From JACVRW01 sp963835705 (lineage in GTDB: Bacteria > Actinomycetota > Thermoleophilia > Solirubrobacterales > Thermoleophilaceae), in the NCBI GenBank assembly GCA_963835705.1, contig CAWIGR010000022.1, positions 1-64,000 of the forward strand: a stretch of 64,000 nucleotides of DNA, given 5' to 3'. This document shows, piece after piece, positions 17,163 to 26,209 of this stretch. Each line of letters opens with the position of its first letter. Within the stretch, counting starts at the first letter, position 1. A model generated the notes under the pieces. The model was not told where the DNA came from and ran no database searches. It saw nothing but the letters and a program-made list of their open reading frames with translations. A program made the translations under genes and the position numbers.

Positions 17163-18650
17163 TCAGAGCGGGATGTTCCCGCCGGCGTTGCCGTACATGC
17201 CGGCGTGTGACAGCGAGCCGAGCGCTCCGGCCAGTCGGCGGCGGGTGTCGCGCGGCTCGACCAGCTCGTCGACGAAGCCCTCGCGCGCCGCGACGGCGGC
17301 CGACACGTGCTCGTCCGCGTACGCGTCGGCGAGCCGGTCGCGCTCCGCCTCGGGATCGTCGGCATCGGCGAGGGCGCGCTTGTGGACGATCCCCACGGCC
17401 TGCTTGGAGCCCATGATGCCGATCTCGGCGTCAGGCCAGGCCAGCGAGAGGTCGGCCCCGAGGTCCTTCGAGTTCATGCAGATGTAAGCGCCGCCGTATG
17501 CCTTGCGGAGCACCACGGTGACCTTGGGCACCACCGCCTCGGAGAACGCGTGCAGCAGCTTCGCGCCGTGGCGGATCACGCCGGCGCCCTCCTGCTTGGT
17601 CCCGGGCAGGAAGCCGGGGGTGTCCACGAGCACCACGAGCGGAAGCCCGAAGGCGTTGCAGGTCCGGACGAAGCGGGCGGCCTTCTGCGCCGCCTCGGCG
17701 TCGATCACGCCGCCCAGGTACCAGGGCTGGTTCGCGATCACGCCCACAGGACGCCCCTCGATACGGGCCAGCGCGGTCACCATGTTGCGCGCCCAGCGGC
17801 TCGAGACCTCCAGCAGCTCGCCGCCGTCCACGAGCGCCCCGATCACGCTGCGGATGTCGTACACCTTCCGCCCGCTCTCGGGCACGGTCGCATGCGGATC
17901 GAGGACACGCACCGCTGCGGGCGGTCCGATCGGCGGCGTCTCGCCGGCGTGCTGCGGGAGGAACGCGAGCAGGTCGCGCACCGTGCGGATCGCGTCGAGG
18001 TCGTCGGCCGCCACGAACTGCGAGACGCCGTTGTGCGAGTGCACGCCCGGCCCGCCCAAGCCGGCGGCGTCCACGTCCTCGCCCATCACCTCGCGGACCA
18101 CGGCGGGACCCGTCAGGAACATCGCGGACTCCTCGGTCATCACCACGAAGTCGGTGAGCGCCGGCGAGTAGGAGCCGCCCCCGGCCGACACGCCGCTGAT
18201 CACGGAGATCTGCGGCACGCGGCCTGAGAGCCGCACGTTGTGCCGGAAGATGCGCCCATAGCCGGCCAGCGCCGCGATGCCGTCGTCCATGCGCGCGCCG
18301 CCGGAGGCCACGAAACCGACCACGGGCGCCGCGGCGCGCTCTGCCAGCTCCATCACTCGCACGATCGTGTCGGCGTGCGCCTCGCCCAGCGAGCCGCCCA
18401 CGAAGGTCTGGTCCTGCGCGTAGCAGTAGACCGGCCGGCCGGCCACGCTGCCGGCTGCGCCGACCACGCCGTCGCCCGGCTGCACCCGCTTCGACTCCCG
18501 GCGCGGCAGCACCGTGGAGCGGATCACCTGCAGCGAGCCCCGGTCGCAGAGGGCCTCCAGCCGCCCGTACGCGTCCAGCGTACGCGGCTTCTCCTCGACG
18601 ACGGCTATGCGTGGGCGGCCGTTCGTCGTCCGTTCAGCGAGAGCGCTCAT
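17163..18650 (-). CDS. accD: Acyl-CoA carboxylase carboxyltransferase (AccD/PccB-like)
   Basis: 495 residues. It transfers carboxyl from carboxybiotin to acetyl- or propionyl-CoA, providing malonyl-CoA. N- and C-crotonase halves are fused, as in PccB/AccD5: PVYCYAQDQTFVGGSLGEAH, FVASGGARMDDGIAALAGYG and SGVSAGGGSYSPALTDFVVM form the first; LVVLVDTPGFLPGTKQEGAG, VTVVLRKAYGGAYICMNSKD and AWPDAEIGIMGSKQAVGIVH the second. No zinc-finger head is present. The biotin carboxylase partner is not in this window. The start overlaps the fabF stop by 4 bp (ATGA). Placement in the fab operon argues for a malonyl-CoA role; propionyl-CoA use remains possible. Confidence 0.9.
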   Translation of the reverse strand: MSALAERTTNGRPRIAVVEEKPRTLDAYGRLEALCDRGSLQVIRSTVLPRRESKRVQPGDGVVGAAGSVAGRPVYCYAQDQTFVGGSLGEAHADTIVRVMELAERAAAPVVGFVASGGARMDDGIAALAGYGRIFRHNVRLSGRVPQISVISGVSAGGGSYSPALTDFVVMTEESAMFLTGPAVVREVMGEDVDAAGLGGPGVHSHNGVSQFVAADDLDAIRTVRDLLAFLPQHAGETPPIGPPAAVRVLDPHATVPESGRKVYDIRSVIGALVDGGELLEVSSRWARNMVTALARIEGRPVGVIANQPWYLGGVIDAEAAQKAARFVRTCNAFGLPLVVLVDTPGFLPGTKQEGAGVIRHGAKLLHAFSEAVVPKVTVVLRKAYGGAYICMNSKDLGADLSLAWPDAEIGIMGSKQAVGIVHKRALADADDPEAERDRLADAYADEHVSAAVAAREGFVDELVEPRDTRRRLAGALGSLSHAGMYGNAGGNIPL

Positions 18651-19849
18651 TGGGCCTCCAGGCAGAGCACGGCGTTGTGCCCGCCGAATCCGAATGCGTT
18701 CGAGATGCCGATCGCGCGTCCATTCGCGCCGGCTAGGGGACGCGCCTCGTTGGGCACGTAGTCCAGGTCGAGCCCCTCGTCGGGCTCCTCGTAGTTCAGG
18801 GTCGGCGGCGCGATCCGGTCGCGCAGCGCCAGCAGCGTCGCGATCGCCTCCACGGCGCCGGCGGCGCCGAGCAGGTGGCCGATCGCCGACTTCGTCGAGC
18901 TGACCGGCAGCGCCTTGGCCCGCTCCTCGCCCAGCGCGGTCTTGAGCGCGTTGGTCTCGGAGCGGTCGTTAAGCGGCGTCGAGGTGCCGTGCGCGTTCAC
19001 GTAGACGATGTCCTCGCCCGTGATGCCGGCGTCCTTCAGCGCCAGCTCGATCGCCTTGGCGGCGCCGCGGCCGCTCGGCTCCGGCGCGGTCAGGTGGTGC
19101 GCGTCCGAGGTCGAGGCGTACCCGCGCAAGTAGCCCAGGATGCGGGCCCCGCGCGCCTTCGCGGCCTCCTCGTCCTCGAGCACCAGGATCCCTGCCCCCT
19201 CGCCCATCACGAAGCCGTCGCGACGACGGTCGAAGGGGCGTGAGACGCCGCTGTCGGACAGAGCGTCCATCTTTGCGAAGGCGGCTGTGGCGAGCGGCGT
19301 GATCGCCGCCTCGCTCCCGCCCGTGACGACCACGTCCGCGTCGCCGTAGCGGATCAGCCGCTCGGCCATGCCGATCGCATGGGCGCCCGCGGCACAGGCC
19401 GACACGGTCCCGAACGACTGACCGCGCAGGTTGTGCTTCATCGCCACCACGCCCGAGGCCGCGTTCGCCATCAGCAGCGGGATCGAGAGCGGGGAGATGC
19501 GCTCCGCGCCCTGGTCCCGCATCACGATGTGCTGGCTCTCGAGCGTGCCGATGCCGCCGATGCCGGTGCCGATCACGCAGGCGGCCCGGTCGGGGTCGCC
19601 GGGCGTGCCGTCCTCCCAGCCCGCGTCCTCGAGCGCCTCCTTGGTGGCCGCCAGAGCCAGCTGCGTGAAGCGGTCGGCGCGGCGCACCTCCTTGGTCGAG
19701 AGGTGCTCCTTGGGCTCGAACTCGCTGGCCCGCCCGTAGCCGTCCTCGATCCCGGAACGGCCCGCGGACCAGCGCTCGTGCAGGGTGCGTGCTCCGACGC
19801 CCAGGGGCGTGACGGCGCCGACGCCGGTGATGGCGACGGTCCGCGTCAT
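18647..19849 (-). CDS. fabF: 3-oxoacyl-[acyl-carrier-protein] synthase II
   Basis: 400 residues. It condenses malonyl-ACP with acyl-ACP. The thiolase-fold catalytic triad is visible: Cys in FGTVSACAAGAHAIG (about 160), His in YVNAHGTSTPLNDRSE (about 295) and His in STKSAIGHLLGAAGAVEA (about 330). The terminal GISNAFGFGGHNAVL is the conserved glycine-rich end. It starts at ATG 19849, overlapping the acpP stop by 4 bp. Only one KASII-type enzyme is present in the cluster. Confidence 0.96.
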   Translation of the reverse strand: MTRTVAITGVGAVTPLGVGARTLHERWSAGRSGIEDGYGRASEFEPKEHLSTKEVRRADRFTQLALAATKEALEDAGWEDGTPGDPDRAACVIGTGIGGIGTLESQHIVMRDQGAERISPLSIPLLMANAASGVVAMKHNLRGQSFGTVSACAAGAHAIGMAERLIRYGDADVVVTGGSEAAITPLATAAFAKMDALSDSGVSRPFDRRRDGFVMGEGAGILVLEDEEAAKARGARILGYLRGYASTSDAHHLTAPEPSGRGAAKAIELALKDAGITGEDIVYVNAHGTSTPLNDRSETNALKTALGEERAKALPVSSTKSAIGHLLGAAGAVEAIATLLALRDRIAPPTLNYEEPDEGLDLDYVPNEARPLAGANGRAIGISNAFGFGGHNAVLCLEAQ

Positions 19850-20094
19850 CCCAGCTTCGACATCACCAGGTCGACGGACTGGCGGACGGTCTTCACGCCC
19901 TCCATGTCCTCACCCTTGAGCTGCACGCCGTACTCGTCCTCCACGATCTGGGCGAGCTCGACGAGGTCAAGGGAGTCCACGTCCATGGACTCGAACTCGG
20001 CGTCGGGGTTGATCTGATCGGGCTCGGCGCCGAACTCCTCGAGCGCCTTGAACACCCTCTGTTCGATCTCCTCGCGGGTAACTGTCGTCGACAT
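19846..20094 (-). CDS. acpP: Acyl carrier protein
   Basis: 82 residues, acidic four-helix protein. The phosphopantetheine attachment serine lies in ESMDVDSLDLVELAQIVEDE (DSLDLVE, Ser about 43). It has the usual helix I (REEIEQRVFKALEEFG) and helix III/IV region (EDMEGVKTVRQSVDLV). The start at 20094 has AAGGAGG upstream. It lies between fabG and fabF, the standard position in type II synthase operons. Confidence 0.97.
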   Translation of the reverse strand: MSTTVTREEIEQRVFKALEEFGAEPDQINPDAEFESMDVDSLDLVELAQIVEDEYGVQLKGEDMEGVKTVRQSVDLVMSKLG

Positions 20095-20113
20095 TGATCC
20101 TCCTTCTCGTTGG

Positions 20114-20851
20114 TTAAGCGGTCAATCCACCGTCGACCGTCAGACAGACGCCGGTGACGTAGCCGGCGTCCTGCGACACGAGAAAGCGCACGCAGGCCGC
20201 CACGTCGTCCGGAGTGCCGGGCCGGCGGGCCGGCACGTGCTGCAGCAGCCCGTCGCCGATCCCCTCCGTCATGTCGGTCTCGATCAGCCCGGGCGCGACC
20301 GCGTTCACGGTAACGCCCCGGCGGGCCACCTCGGCGGCCACGGTCTTGGTCATGGCGACGAGGCCCGCCTTCGAGGCGGCGTAGTTCGCCTGGCCCGGGT
20401 TGGCGCGCTCGGCGCCGACGATCGACGCGATGTTCACGACCCGGCCGAAGCGCCCCCGGATCATCGGCCGCAGGGCGCGGCGCGTGAGCCGGAAGGCGGC
20501 CGACAGGTTGGTGTCGATCACCTTGGCCCAGTCGTCGTCGTCGATCTGGGGCGAGAGCCCGTCGGCGCGCACGCCGGCGTTGTTCACCAGCACGAGCACC
20601 GGCCCGAGCTCCTCCTCGAGGCGCTTGAAGAGAGTGTCGGCCGCGTCCGGATCCGATATGTCCGCCTTCACGGCGACCGCGCGGCCGCCGGCGTCGGTGA
20701 TCTCCTTGACCACGGCCTCTGCGCTCTCGGCGTCGCTGCGGTAGTTCACGCCCACGGGCCAGCCCTCGCGGGCCAGCGCCTTGGCGATCGCAGCGCCGAT
20801 TCCGCGCGAGGCGCCGGTGACGAGGGCGCAACCATCGGGTCGTCCATTCAT
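20114..20851 (-). CDS. fabG: 3-oxoacyl-[acyl-carrier-protein] reductase
   Basis: 245 residues, classical SDR. The NADPH-binding motif is ALVTGASRGIGAAIAKALAR; NNAGV lies near 90; the catalytic Ser-Tyr-Lys set is in VVNIASIVGAERANPGQANY followed by AASKAGL (YxxxK); PGLIETDMTEG and DGGLTA close the fold. ATG at 20851 overlaps the fabH stop by 4 bp (ATGA) and was preferred over an ATG three codons upstream. It reduces 3-ketoacyl-ACP in the elongation cycle. Confidence 0.95.
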   Translation of the reverse strand: MNGRPDGCALVTGASRGIGAAIAKALAREGWPVGVNYRSDAESAEAVVKEITDAGGRAVAVKADISDPDAADTLFKRLEEELGPVLVLVNNAGVRADGLSPQIDDDDWAKVIDTNLSAAFRLTRRALRPMIRGRFGRVVNIASIVGAERANPGQANYAASKAGLVAMTKTVAAEVARRGVTVNAVAPGLIETDMTEGIGDGLLQHVPARRPGTPDDVAACVRFLVSQDAGYVTGVCLTVDGGLTA

Positions 20852-21861
20852 GGACCCCATTGGATCACCCCCGCGCCCCAGGTGAAGCCCGCGCCGAAGG
20901 CGGCCAGCACCACGTTCATGCCGGGCACGAGCATCCCGCGCTCGCGGGCGTCGGCCAGCGCGATCGGGAGCGTGCCCGAAGAGGTGTTCCCGTACCGGTC
21001 GATGCAGTCGATCACGCGCTCGCTGCCGAGGCCGAGGCGCTCGCCGACCGCGGCGAGGATGCGCGCGTTGGCCTGGTGGTAGACGAACAGGCCGATGTCG
21101 TCGAGCTCGAGCCCGGCCCGCTCGACCGCCTCGAGGGTCGACTCGGACAGCCGGTGCACGGCGGCCTTGAAGGTGTCGTGGCCCTGCATGCTGATGATCT
21201 GGTCGTCGTGCCGGGCGCAGATCGCCTGCGCGCCGGTGCCGTCGGCGTGCAGCGCGATGTGCCCGATCAGGCCCGGCCCACCGTTCGCCGGGCTCACGAC
21301 GCTGGCGCCGGCGCCGTCCGCGAACAGCGCGGCGGTGCCGCGGTCAGTCTTGTCGACGAAGCGGCTCACCACGTCGGCGCCGATAACGAGCACGTGGTCG
21401 CAGCGCCCGCACTCCACCTGGGCGGCGGCCAGCGACAGCGCCGACAGATAGCCGGTGCAGGCGGCGCCCACGTCCATCGTCCCGGCGCGGTGGGCGCCGA
21501 GCTCGAGCGCCACGAGCGGCGCGGCGTTGGGGGTCAGCTCGTCCGCGGCCAGGGTGGCCACGAGCACCATGTCGAGCTGCTCCGGCTCGATCCCGGCCTC
21601 GTCCAGCGCGGCACGCCCCGCGGCGGCGGCGAGCGCGTCGAGGCGCTCGCCCTCCCGCACGTGGCGGCGCTCGTGAACGCCGGTGCGGTGCACGATCCAC
21701 TTCTCCGTCACGCCGGCGCCGGCGGCGACCGTCTCGTTGGTCACCACGTTGTCGGGCACGGCCATCGCGACAGACGCGAGGGCGGCCGCGCGGGGCCGCT
21801 GTGCCTCCCACGACGGCCTGACCGCCGAGGGGCGCTCCAGGAGCTGGCTCTGGCTAGGCAT
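20848..21861 (-). CDS. fabH: 3-oxoacyl-[acyl-carrier-protein] synthase III
   Basis: 337 residues. It starts fatty-acid synthesis by joining acyl-CoA to malonyl-ACP. The catalytic Cys is in TMDVGAACTGYLSALSLAAA, His in GLFVYHQANARILAAVGERL and Asn in DRYGNTSSGTLPIALADA, the C-H-N triad of KAS III. The ATG at 21861 overlaps the end of fabD by 8 bp and gives MPSQSQLLERPSAVRPSWEA, about 30 residues more than E. coli FabH; an internal start closer to SVAMAVPDNVVTNET is possible. Confidence 0.94.
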   Translation of the reverse strand: MPSQSQLLERPSAVRPSWEAQRPRAAALASVAMAVPDNVVTNETVAAGAGVTEKWIVHRTGVHERRHVREGERLDALAAAAGRAALDEAGIEPEQLDMVLVATLAADELTPNAAPLVALELGAHRAGTMDVGAACTGYLSALSLAAAQVECGRCDHVLVIGADVVSRFVDKTDRGTAALFADGAGASVVSPANGGPGLIGHIALHADGTGAQAICARHDDQIISMQGHDTFKAAVHRLSESTLEAVERAGLELDDIGLFVYHQANARILAAVGERLGLGSERVIDCIDRYGNTSSGTLPIALADARERGMLVPGMNVVLAAFGAGFTWGAGVIQWGP

Positions 21862-22723
21862 TGGCGGCCTCCATCGCAAGCGGGGCGTCGGCCTCGACGT
21901 CGTCGAGCGACTTGCGCACGAGGTTGGTGAGCACGCGTCCGGGCCCGGTCTCCACGAAGCTGGTCGCGCCCATGTCGTGCAGCGCGCGCGTCACGCCGGT
22001 CCAGCGCACCGGATGGGTGATGGCCTGCACGAGCTGCTCGCGCACGTCCTCGAACGGCGCGGCGGTGACGCAGGACAGCACCGGCACGCGCACCGCGCGA
22101 ACATCGGTGCTCTCGGCGAGCCGCCGGAACGGCTCCACCGCGGACTCCATCAGCGGGGAGTGGAAGGCTCCGGCCACGGGGAGGCGCTTGGCGCGCACCT
22201 TCTGCTCGCTCAACAGGCGCTCCGCCTCGTCCAGCGCCGCCACGGCGCCGGACAGCACGAGCTGGTCCGGAGCGTTGTCGTTGGCGATCGACACGTCCGC
22301 CTCGGCGGCGATCCGCTCGACGGGCGCGCGGTCGCGCGCGCGGACGGCGAGCATCCCGCCGTCTCCGGTCTCCTCGGCGGCCTCCTGCATGAGGCGCCCG
22401 CGCGCGGCCACCAGCCTGAGCCCGTCCCCGGCGTCGAGGGCGCCGGCAGCCACCAGCGCGGAGATCTCCCCGAGCGAGTGGCCCGCCATCAGGTCCGGCT
22501 CGTAGCGGTCCTTCAGGACCTCGTAGCCGGCCAGCGCGGCGCAGAAGATCGCCGGCTGGGCCCAGCGCGTGCCGTCGCCGGCGCGTTCGAACAGGTCTTC
22601 CGAGACCTCCGACTGCGCGAGCTCGAGCAGGTCGGGCCGGTGGCGCTCGACCTGGTCGCGCATGTCCGCGGTCTGGCTGCCCTGGCCGGGAAACAGCATG
22701 GCGAGATGTCCGGTGCTGGCCAT
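21854..22723 (-). CDS. fabD: Malonyl-CoA:ACP transacylase
   Basis: 289 residues. It loads malonyl groups on ACP. LAMLFPGQGSQTADM is the oxyanion GQGSQ motif; the catalytic Ser lies in MAGHSLGEISALVAAGAL (about 88); His in VAGAFHSPLMESAVEPF. ATG at 22723 (MASTGHLAMLFPGQG) was chosen because the GQGSQ motif must be near the N-terminus. It is first gene of the fabD-fabH-fabG-acpP-fabF-accD operon on the minus strand. Confidence 0.95.
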   Translation of the reverse strand: MASTGHLAMLFPGQGSQTADMRDQVERHRPDLLELAQSEVSEDLFERAGDGTRWAQPAIFCAALAGYEVLKDRYEPDLMAGHSLGEISALVAAGALDAGDGLRLVAARGRLMQEAAEETGDGGMLAVRARDRAPVERIAAEADVSIANDNAPDQLVLSGAVAALDEAERLLSEQKVRAKRLPVAGAFHSPLMESAVEPFRRLAESTDVRAVRVPVLSCVTAAPFEDVREQLVQAITHPVRWTGVTRALHDMGATSFVETGPGRVLTNLVRKSLDDVEADAPLAMEAANA

Positions 22724-22775
22724 GTATTGACACTTTCGCGTTGCAGAGCCCGAAGTCACACGGTCGGACGGCGAT

Positions 22776-22791
22776 CCCCCCGGTCGGGGGG
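22776..22791. terminator. GC hairpin downstream of the exporter gene
   Basis: CCCCCCGGTCGGGGGG forms a 6-bp perfect stem with a 4-nt loop, 13 bp beyond the stop of the MFS gene on the minus strand and upstream of fabD. It separates the exporter transcript from the fatty-acid operon. It has no U-tract, as is usual in high-GC Actinobacteria. Confidence 0.5.
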
Positions 22792-22803
22792 GTGGCCCCA
22801 CCC

Positions 22804-24228
22804 CTATGCAGGGGCGCTTGCGGCCTCGGCGTGCTCCCTGCTCTCACGGCTCGACAGCAGCAGCACGGTCAGCAACGCGCCGAGCAAAGCGAGCGCGGCC
22901 CCACCCAGGAACCCCGCCTGGTAGCCCTCGGCCAGGGCCACGGGCGGCGCGGCGTCGACGGCGTCGGTCCGTGCAGTCGAAATCGCGATCAGCACGGCCA
23001 GCCCGAGCGCTCCGCCGATCTGCTGCGAGGTGTTCACGAGCCCCGAGGCCAGGCCGGCCTGCTCGCCCGACACGCCGGTCGTGGCCGCGATCGTGACCGC
23101 CACGAACGCGAAAGCGAGGCCGAAGCCGGTCACTACCGACGGGCCGAGGATGTCGGCCAGGAAGGAGCCACCCGCCGAGACCTGCGCGAACCAGATCAGC
23201 CCGGCCGCCGCCACGAGCAGGCCGACCACGATCGTGGGCTTGTAACCCGCGCGCGTGACGACCTGCGATGCGACGCCGGCGAAGACGATGATCGAGAGCG
23301 CGATCGGCAGCTGCGCGAAGCCCGCCTCGATCGGCTCGTAGCCGAGCACCAGCTGCGCGTAGAACGTCAGGAAGAAGAACATCGGGAAGAAGGCCATCGT
23401 CATCGCGACGCTCACGATGTTCGCCCCGCGCAGGGCGCGGTTTCGGAAGATCGCCAGCGGCGCGAGCGGGCGGCGCGCGTGGAGCTCGATGGCCACGAAC
23501 GCGGCGAGCAGCGCCAGCGCGGCCGCGGACAGCACGAGCGTCTGCCCGGACCCCCAGCCGGCGTCGTTCGCGTCGACGAGCGCGTACACGAGCAGCGTGA
23601 GACCGGCCGTGACGGTCACCGCGCCGGCCACGTCGAAGGAGCGGGTGCCCGCGGCCTCGCGGCCCTCGGGCAAGAGGCGCGTGGCCAGGAGGGCCGCCGC
23701 GATGCCGATCGGCACGTTCACGAACAGCACGGCCTCCCAGCCGAGCCACTCGGTGAGGATGCCGCCGAGGATCACGCCGGCGGCGCCGCCCGATCCCGCC
23801 ACGGCGCCCCACACGCCCAGCGCCTTGTTGCGCTCAGAGCCCTCGGTGAACAGCGTCATCACGAGCGACAGCGCGGCGGGCGATATCAACGCCGCGCCCA
23901 GGCCCTGGACGCCGCGCGCCAGCACGAGCCAGAGCGCGCTCTGGGCGAGCCCGCCGAGCAGCGAGGCCGCCGTGAAGAGAAGGAGGCCGGCGATGAACAT
24001 GCGCCGCCGGCCGACCAGGTCGGCGATCCGGCCGCCCAGCAGCAGGAAGCCTCCGAACATGAGCGTGTACGCGTTGGCGACCCAGGAGAGGTCCTCCCGG
24101 GCGAAGTCGAGGTCCCGCCCCATCGAGGGCAGCGCGACGCCGACGATCGCGGCGTCGAGGATGAGCACGAACTGTGTGGAGGCGAGCAGCGCGAGGGCGA
24201 GCCGCTTGTCGACCGCGGGGTGGGGCAT
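22804..24228 (-). CDS. DHA2-family drug:H+ antiporter (EmrB/QacA type)
   Basis: 474 residues with 14 hydrophobic segments, the DHA2 topology. LILDAAIVGVALPSMGRDLD is motif D1 in helix 1, LLGGRIADLVGRRRMFIAGL is motif A in loop 2-3, and LVLARGVQGLGAALISPAAL is motif B. The antiporter motif C region is GSGGAAGVILGGILTEWLGW. It exports toxic compounds with proton exchange; the substrate cannot be told. The response regulator and kinase genes end 10 bp upstream on the same strand, so the pair may control it (inference). Confidence 0.9.
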   Translation of the reverse strand: MPHPAVDKRLALALLASTQFVLILDAAIVGVALPSMGRDLDFAREDLSWVANAYTLMFGGFLLLGGRIADLVGRRRMFIAGLLLFTAASLLGGLAQSALWLVLARGVQGLGAALISPAALSLVMTLFTEGSERNKALGVWGAVAGSGGAAGVILGGILTEWLGWEAVLFVNVPIGIAAALLATRLLPEGREAAGTRSFDVAGAVTVTAGLTLLVYALVDANDAGWGSGQTLVLSAAALALLAAFVAIELHARRPLAPLAIFRNRALRGANIVSVAMTMAFFPMFFFLTFYAQLVLGYEPIEAGFAQLPIALSIIVFAGVASQVVTRAGYKPTIVVGLLVAAAGLIWFAQVSAGGSFLADILGPSVVTGFGLAFAFVAVTIAATTGVSGEQAGLASGLVNTSQQIGGALGLAVLIAISTARTDAVDAAPPVALAEGYQAGFLGGAALALLGALLTVLLLSSRESREHAEAASAPA

Positions 24229-24238
24229 TGCCCCAAAG

Positions 24239-24844
24239 CTAGACGGTCAATCCGAGTCGCTCGGCCCGCTGCACCGCCTCGGCGCGGTTGCGCACGTTGA
24301 GCTTGCGGTAGAGCGCGCTCGTGTGCTCCTTCACGGTGTGGGGAGACAGGAACAGGCGCTCCGCGATCTCCTTGTTGGTGGCCCCCGAGGCCATCAGGGA
24401 CAGCACCTCGCGCTCGCGGTCGGAGAGCGGCGTGGCGGGTTGCTCGGCGCGCGGCGCGAACACCGTCAGCCCCTTGCCCACCATGCGCACGGCCATCGCC
24501 ACGTCGTGGGCCGACCAGTCCTTGGACACGAAGCCCGAGGCGCCCGCCGCCTTGGCCGCCTGAGGCGAGATCCAGCCGGCGCCCGAGATCAGGAGCACCC
24601 GCGTGCCCGGGGAGTCGCGGCGGATCGCCTCGCACAGCTCGGCGCCCGACTCCTCGCCCAGGAAGAGGTCCACGAGCGCGACGTGCGGCTCCCAGCGGCG
24701 CGCCAGGTCGAGCGCCTCCTCCACGCTGGCCGCCGTCAGGCAGCGCTCCACCCACGGCTGCTCGGTCAGGAGGAGGCGAAAGCCCCAGTGGACCACGTCG
24801 TGGTCGTCCACCACGAGCACCTTCAGGTTGCGGTCGGGGCTCAC
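24239..24844 (-). CDS. NarL/FixJ-family response regulator
   Basis: 201 residues. The receiver domain has acidic pair DD at 13-14, phosphoacceptor Asp 59 (LVDLFLG) and Lys in FVSKDW. The C-terminal LuxR-type helix-turn-helix covers about 138-200 (LSDREREVLSLMASGATNKE, LSPHTVKEHTSALYRKL). The GTG start overlaps the kinase stop by 4 bp (GTGA), so kinase and regulator are made together. Likely target: the exporter gene 10 bp downstream. Confidence 0.92.
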   Translation of the reverse strand: MSPDRNLKVLVVDDHDVVHWGFRLLLTEQPWVERCLTAASVEEALDLARRWEPHVALVDLFLGEESGAELCEAIRRDSPGTRVLLISGAGWISPQAAKAAGASGFVSKDWSAHDVAMAVRMVGKGLTVFAPRAEQPATPLSDREREVLSLMASGATNKEIAERLFLSPHTVKEHTSALYRKLNVRNRAEAVQRAERLGLTV

Positions 24845-25971
24845 TCGCGCTCCTCGTCACCCGTCGGCACCACCAGCCGCACGCGCCACTCCGAGCCGTC
24901 CGCCCCCTCCGGGCCGAACTCCACGAGCGCCCCCCGGCCGAGCGCCTCCGCGGCCGCCAGGCGCAGGCCCATCCCGGCTCCGCGCGACCCACGCGGCGCC
25001 CGGCCGGCGCCGTCGTTTCGCACCTCGAGCACGAAGGTGCCGTCCGCGCTGCCGACTCGCACCCGCACGATGGTGGGGTTCGCGTGCTTGTCGGCGTTGC
25101 GAAGCGCCTCAGCGAGCACTGACTGGGCCAGGGCCTCCACGTCCTCGGGCACCTCCACTCCGGGCTGCCATTCCAGCTCGAGCGCCAGCGCCTTGTAGTG
25201 GCGCCCGAGCCGTGCCAGCTCCTCGCGGAGGGTGGCGCCCGTGTCGAGGCTGGGCGGCGCCAGCGGGCGCGCGAGCGCGTCCCGCAGGTCGCTCAGCGCG
25301 GCCTGCATCTCCTCCGCGCAGCGGCGCCGAACGTCTTCGCTGAGCGCGCCCTCCGAGCCGATCACGAGCGACACGCCGAACAGCCGCTGCACGACGCGCT
25401 CGTGGATCTCGCGCGCCAGGTCGATGCGCGCCTGGAGCAGCCTTGCGCGGCCCTGTTGGCTGGTGGCTATGCGGACGCTGGCAGCAAGCGCCGCCGTCTT
25501 GCCGAGCGTCCACATCGCGTGGCGCTCGTCCTCGGCCAGCGTGAAGTGGCCGCCACCGCGGTCGGCGAAGACAACGCCGAGCCAGCGCCCTCCCGCCGAC
25601 ACCGGCGTGCAGGTGATCGTGTCCACACCGCCGATGCGCGCGTAGCGCTCGGGCACCCAGCGCTCGAGCTCGCCGTGCACCTCTACGACGCGGTCCTCGG
25701 ACAACGCCACCTGGGCGATCGGCGTCTCCTCGAGCGTCCCGTAGATGTCCTCGAGGATCCCGGGCTCGATTCCGTGGCTCCCGACCGGCACCACGAGCTG
25801 GCGCGCCTCGTCGTACAGCAGCAGGCTGGCCCGCTCCATGTCGGTTACGCGGCACAGCGCGGCGCAGAGGCGGTCGTAGAAGCCGCGGCCGCCTGAGCCC
25901 GGCTCCTGGTCGAGCTCGGTGAGGAGCTCGACGATCACATCGAGCGCGTCCGTGCGCGCGGGGAGCGCCAT
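24841..25971 (-). CDS. GAF-domain sensor histidine kinase (HisKA_3 family)
   Basis: 376 residues, no membrane segment, so a cytoplasmic sensor. A GAF domain covers about 10-165 (ERASLLLYDEARQLVVPVGS, WLGVVFADRGGGHFTLAEDE). The H-box LAREIHERVVQRLFGVSLV places the phosphorylated His at 190. The HATPase has an N-box ALRNADKHA (Asn about 292) and G-box region GAGMGLRLAAAEALG. Compared with the consensus N-box EALTNxxKHA it is normal. It partners the NarL regulator just downstream. Confidence 0.91.
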   Translation of the reverse strand: MALPARTDALDVIVELLTELDQEPGSGGRGFYDRLCAALCRVTDMERASLLLYDEARQLVVPVGSHGIEPGILEDIYGTLEETPIAQVALSEDRVVEVHGELERWVPERYARIGGVDTITCTPVSAGGRWLGVVFADRGGGHFTLAEDERHAMWTLGKTAALAASVRIATSQQGRARLLQARIDLAREIHERVVQRLFGVSLVIGSEGALSEDVRRRCAEEMQAALSDLRDALARPLAPPSLDTGATLREELARLGRHYKALALELEWQPGVEVPEDVEALAQSVLAEALRNADKHANPTIVRVRVGSADGTFVLEVRNDGAGRAPRGSRGAGMGLRLAAAEALGRGALVEFGPEGADGSEWRVRLVVPTGDEERE

Positions 25972-25989
25972 CTCCCCCTGTTGTACCCC

Positions 25990-26205
25990 TTAGACCGGTT
26001 GTAGGGACAGGCGAAGCGCCTGTTCGGAGGTGAGCGAGACCGTGCGCACGTAGCCGCACGAGCGGCAGCGGCAGATCGCCTCGGCCTCGAAGTCCTCGAT
26101 CAGGAGCGACCAGTCGACCTCGCCGGAGAGGCAGGCGCGGCAGGCGAGAGCGGCCGCCACGAGGACGGGATCGTCGTCACCCCGGAAGGTCGCGAGCTCT
26201 TCCAT
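25990..26205 (-). CDS. Small Cys-rich putative zinc-binding protein
   Basis: 71 residues. Two cysteine pairs, CRAC (ALACRACLSG) and CRCRSC (AICRCRSCGYVRTVSL), are spaced like a zinc ribbon. The ATG at 26205 is preceded by a strong GGGAGGAGG ribosome site, so it was preferred over an in-frame GTG at 26241 inside folK. It lies between folK and the histidine kinase gene on the same strand. Function is unknown; it may bind nucleic acid or a protein partner. Confidence 0.7.
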   Translation of the reverse strand: MEELATFRGDDDPVLVAAALACRACLSGEVDWSLLIEDFEAEAICRCRSCGYVRTVSLTSEQALRLSLQPV

Positions 26206-26209
26206 CGGT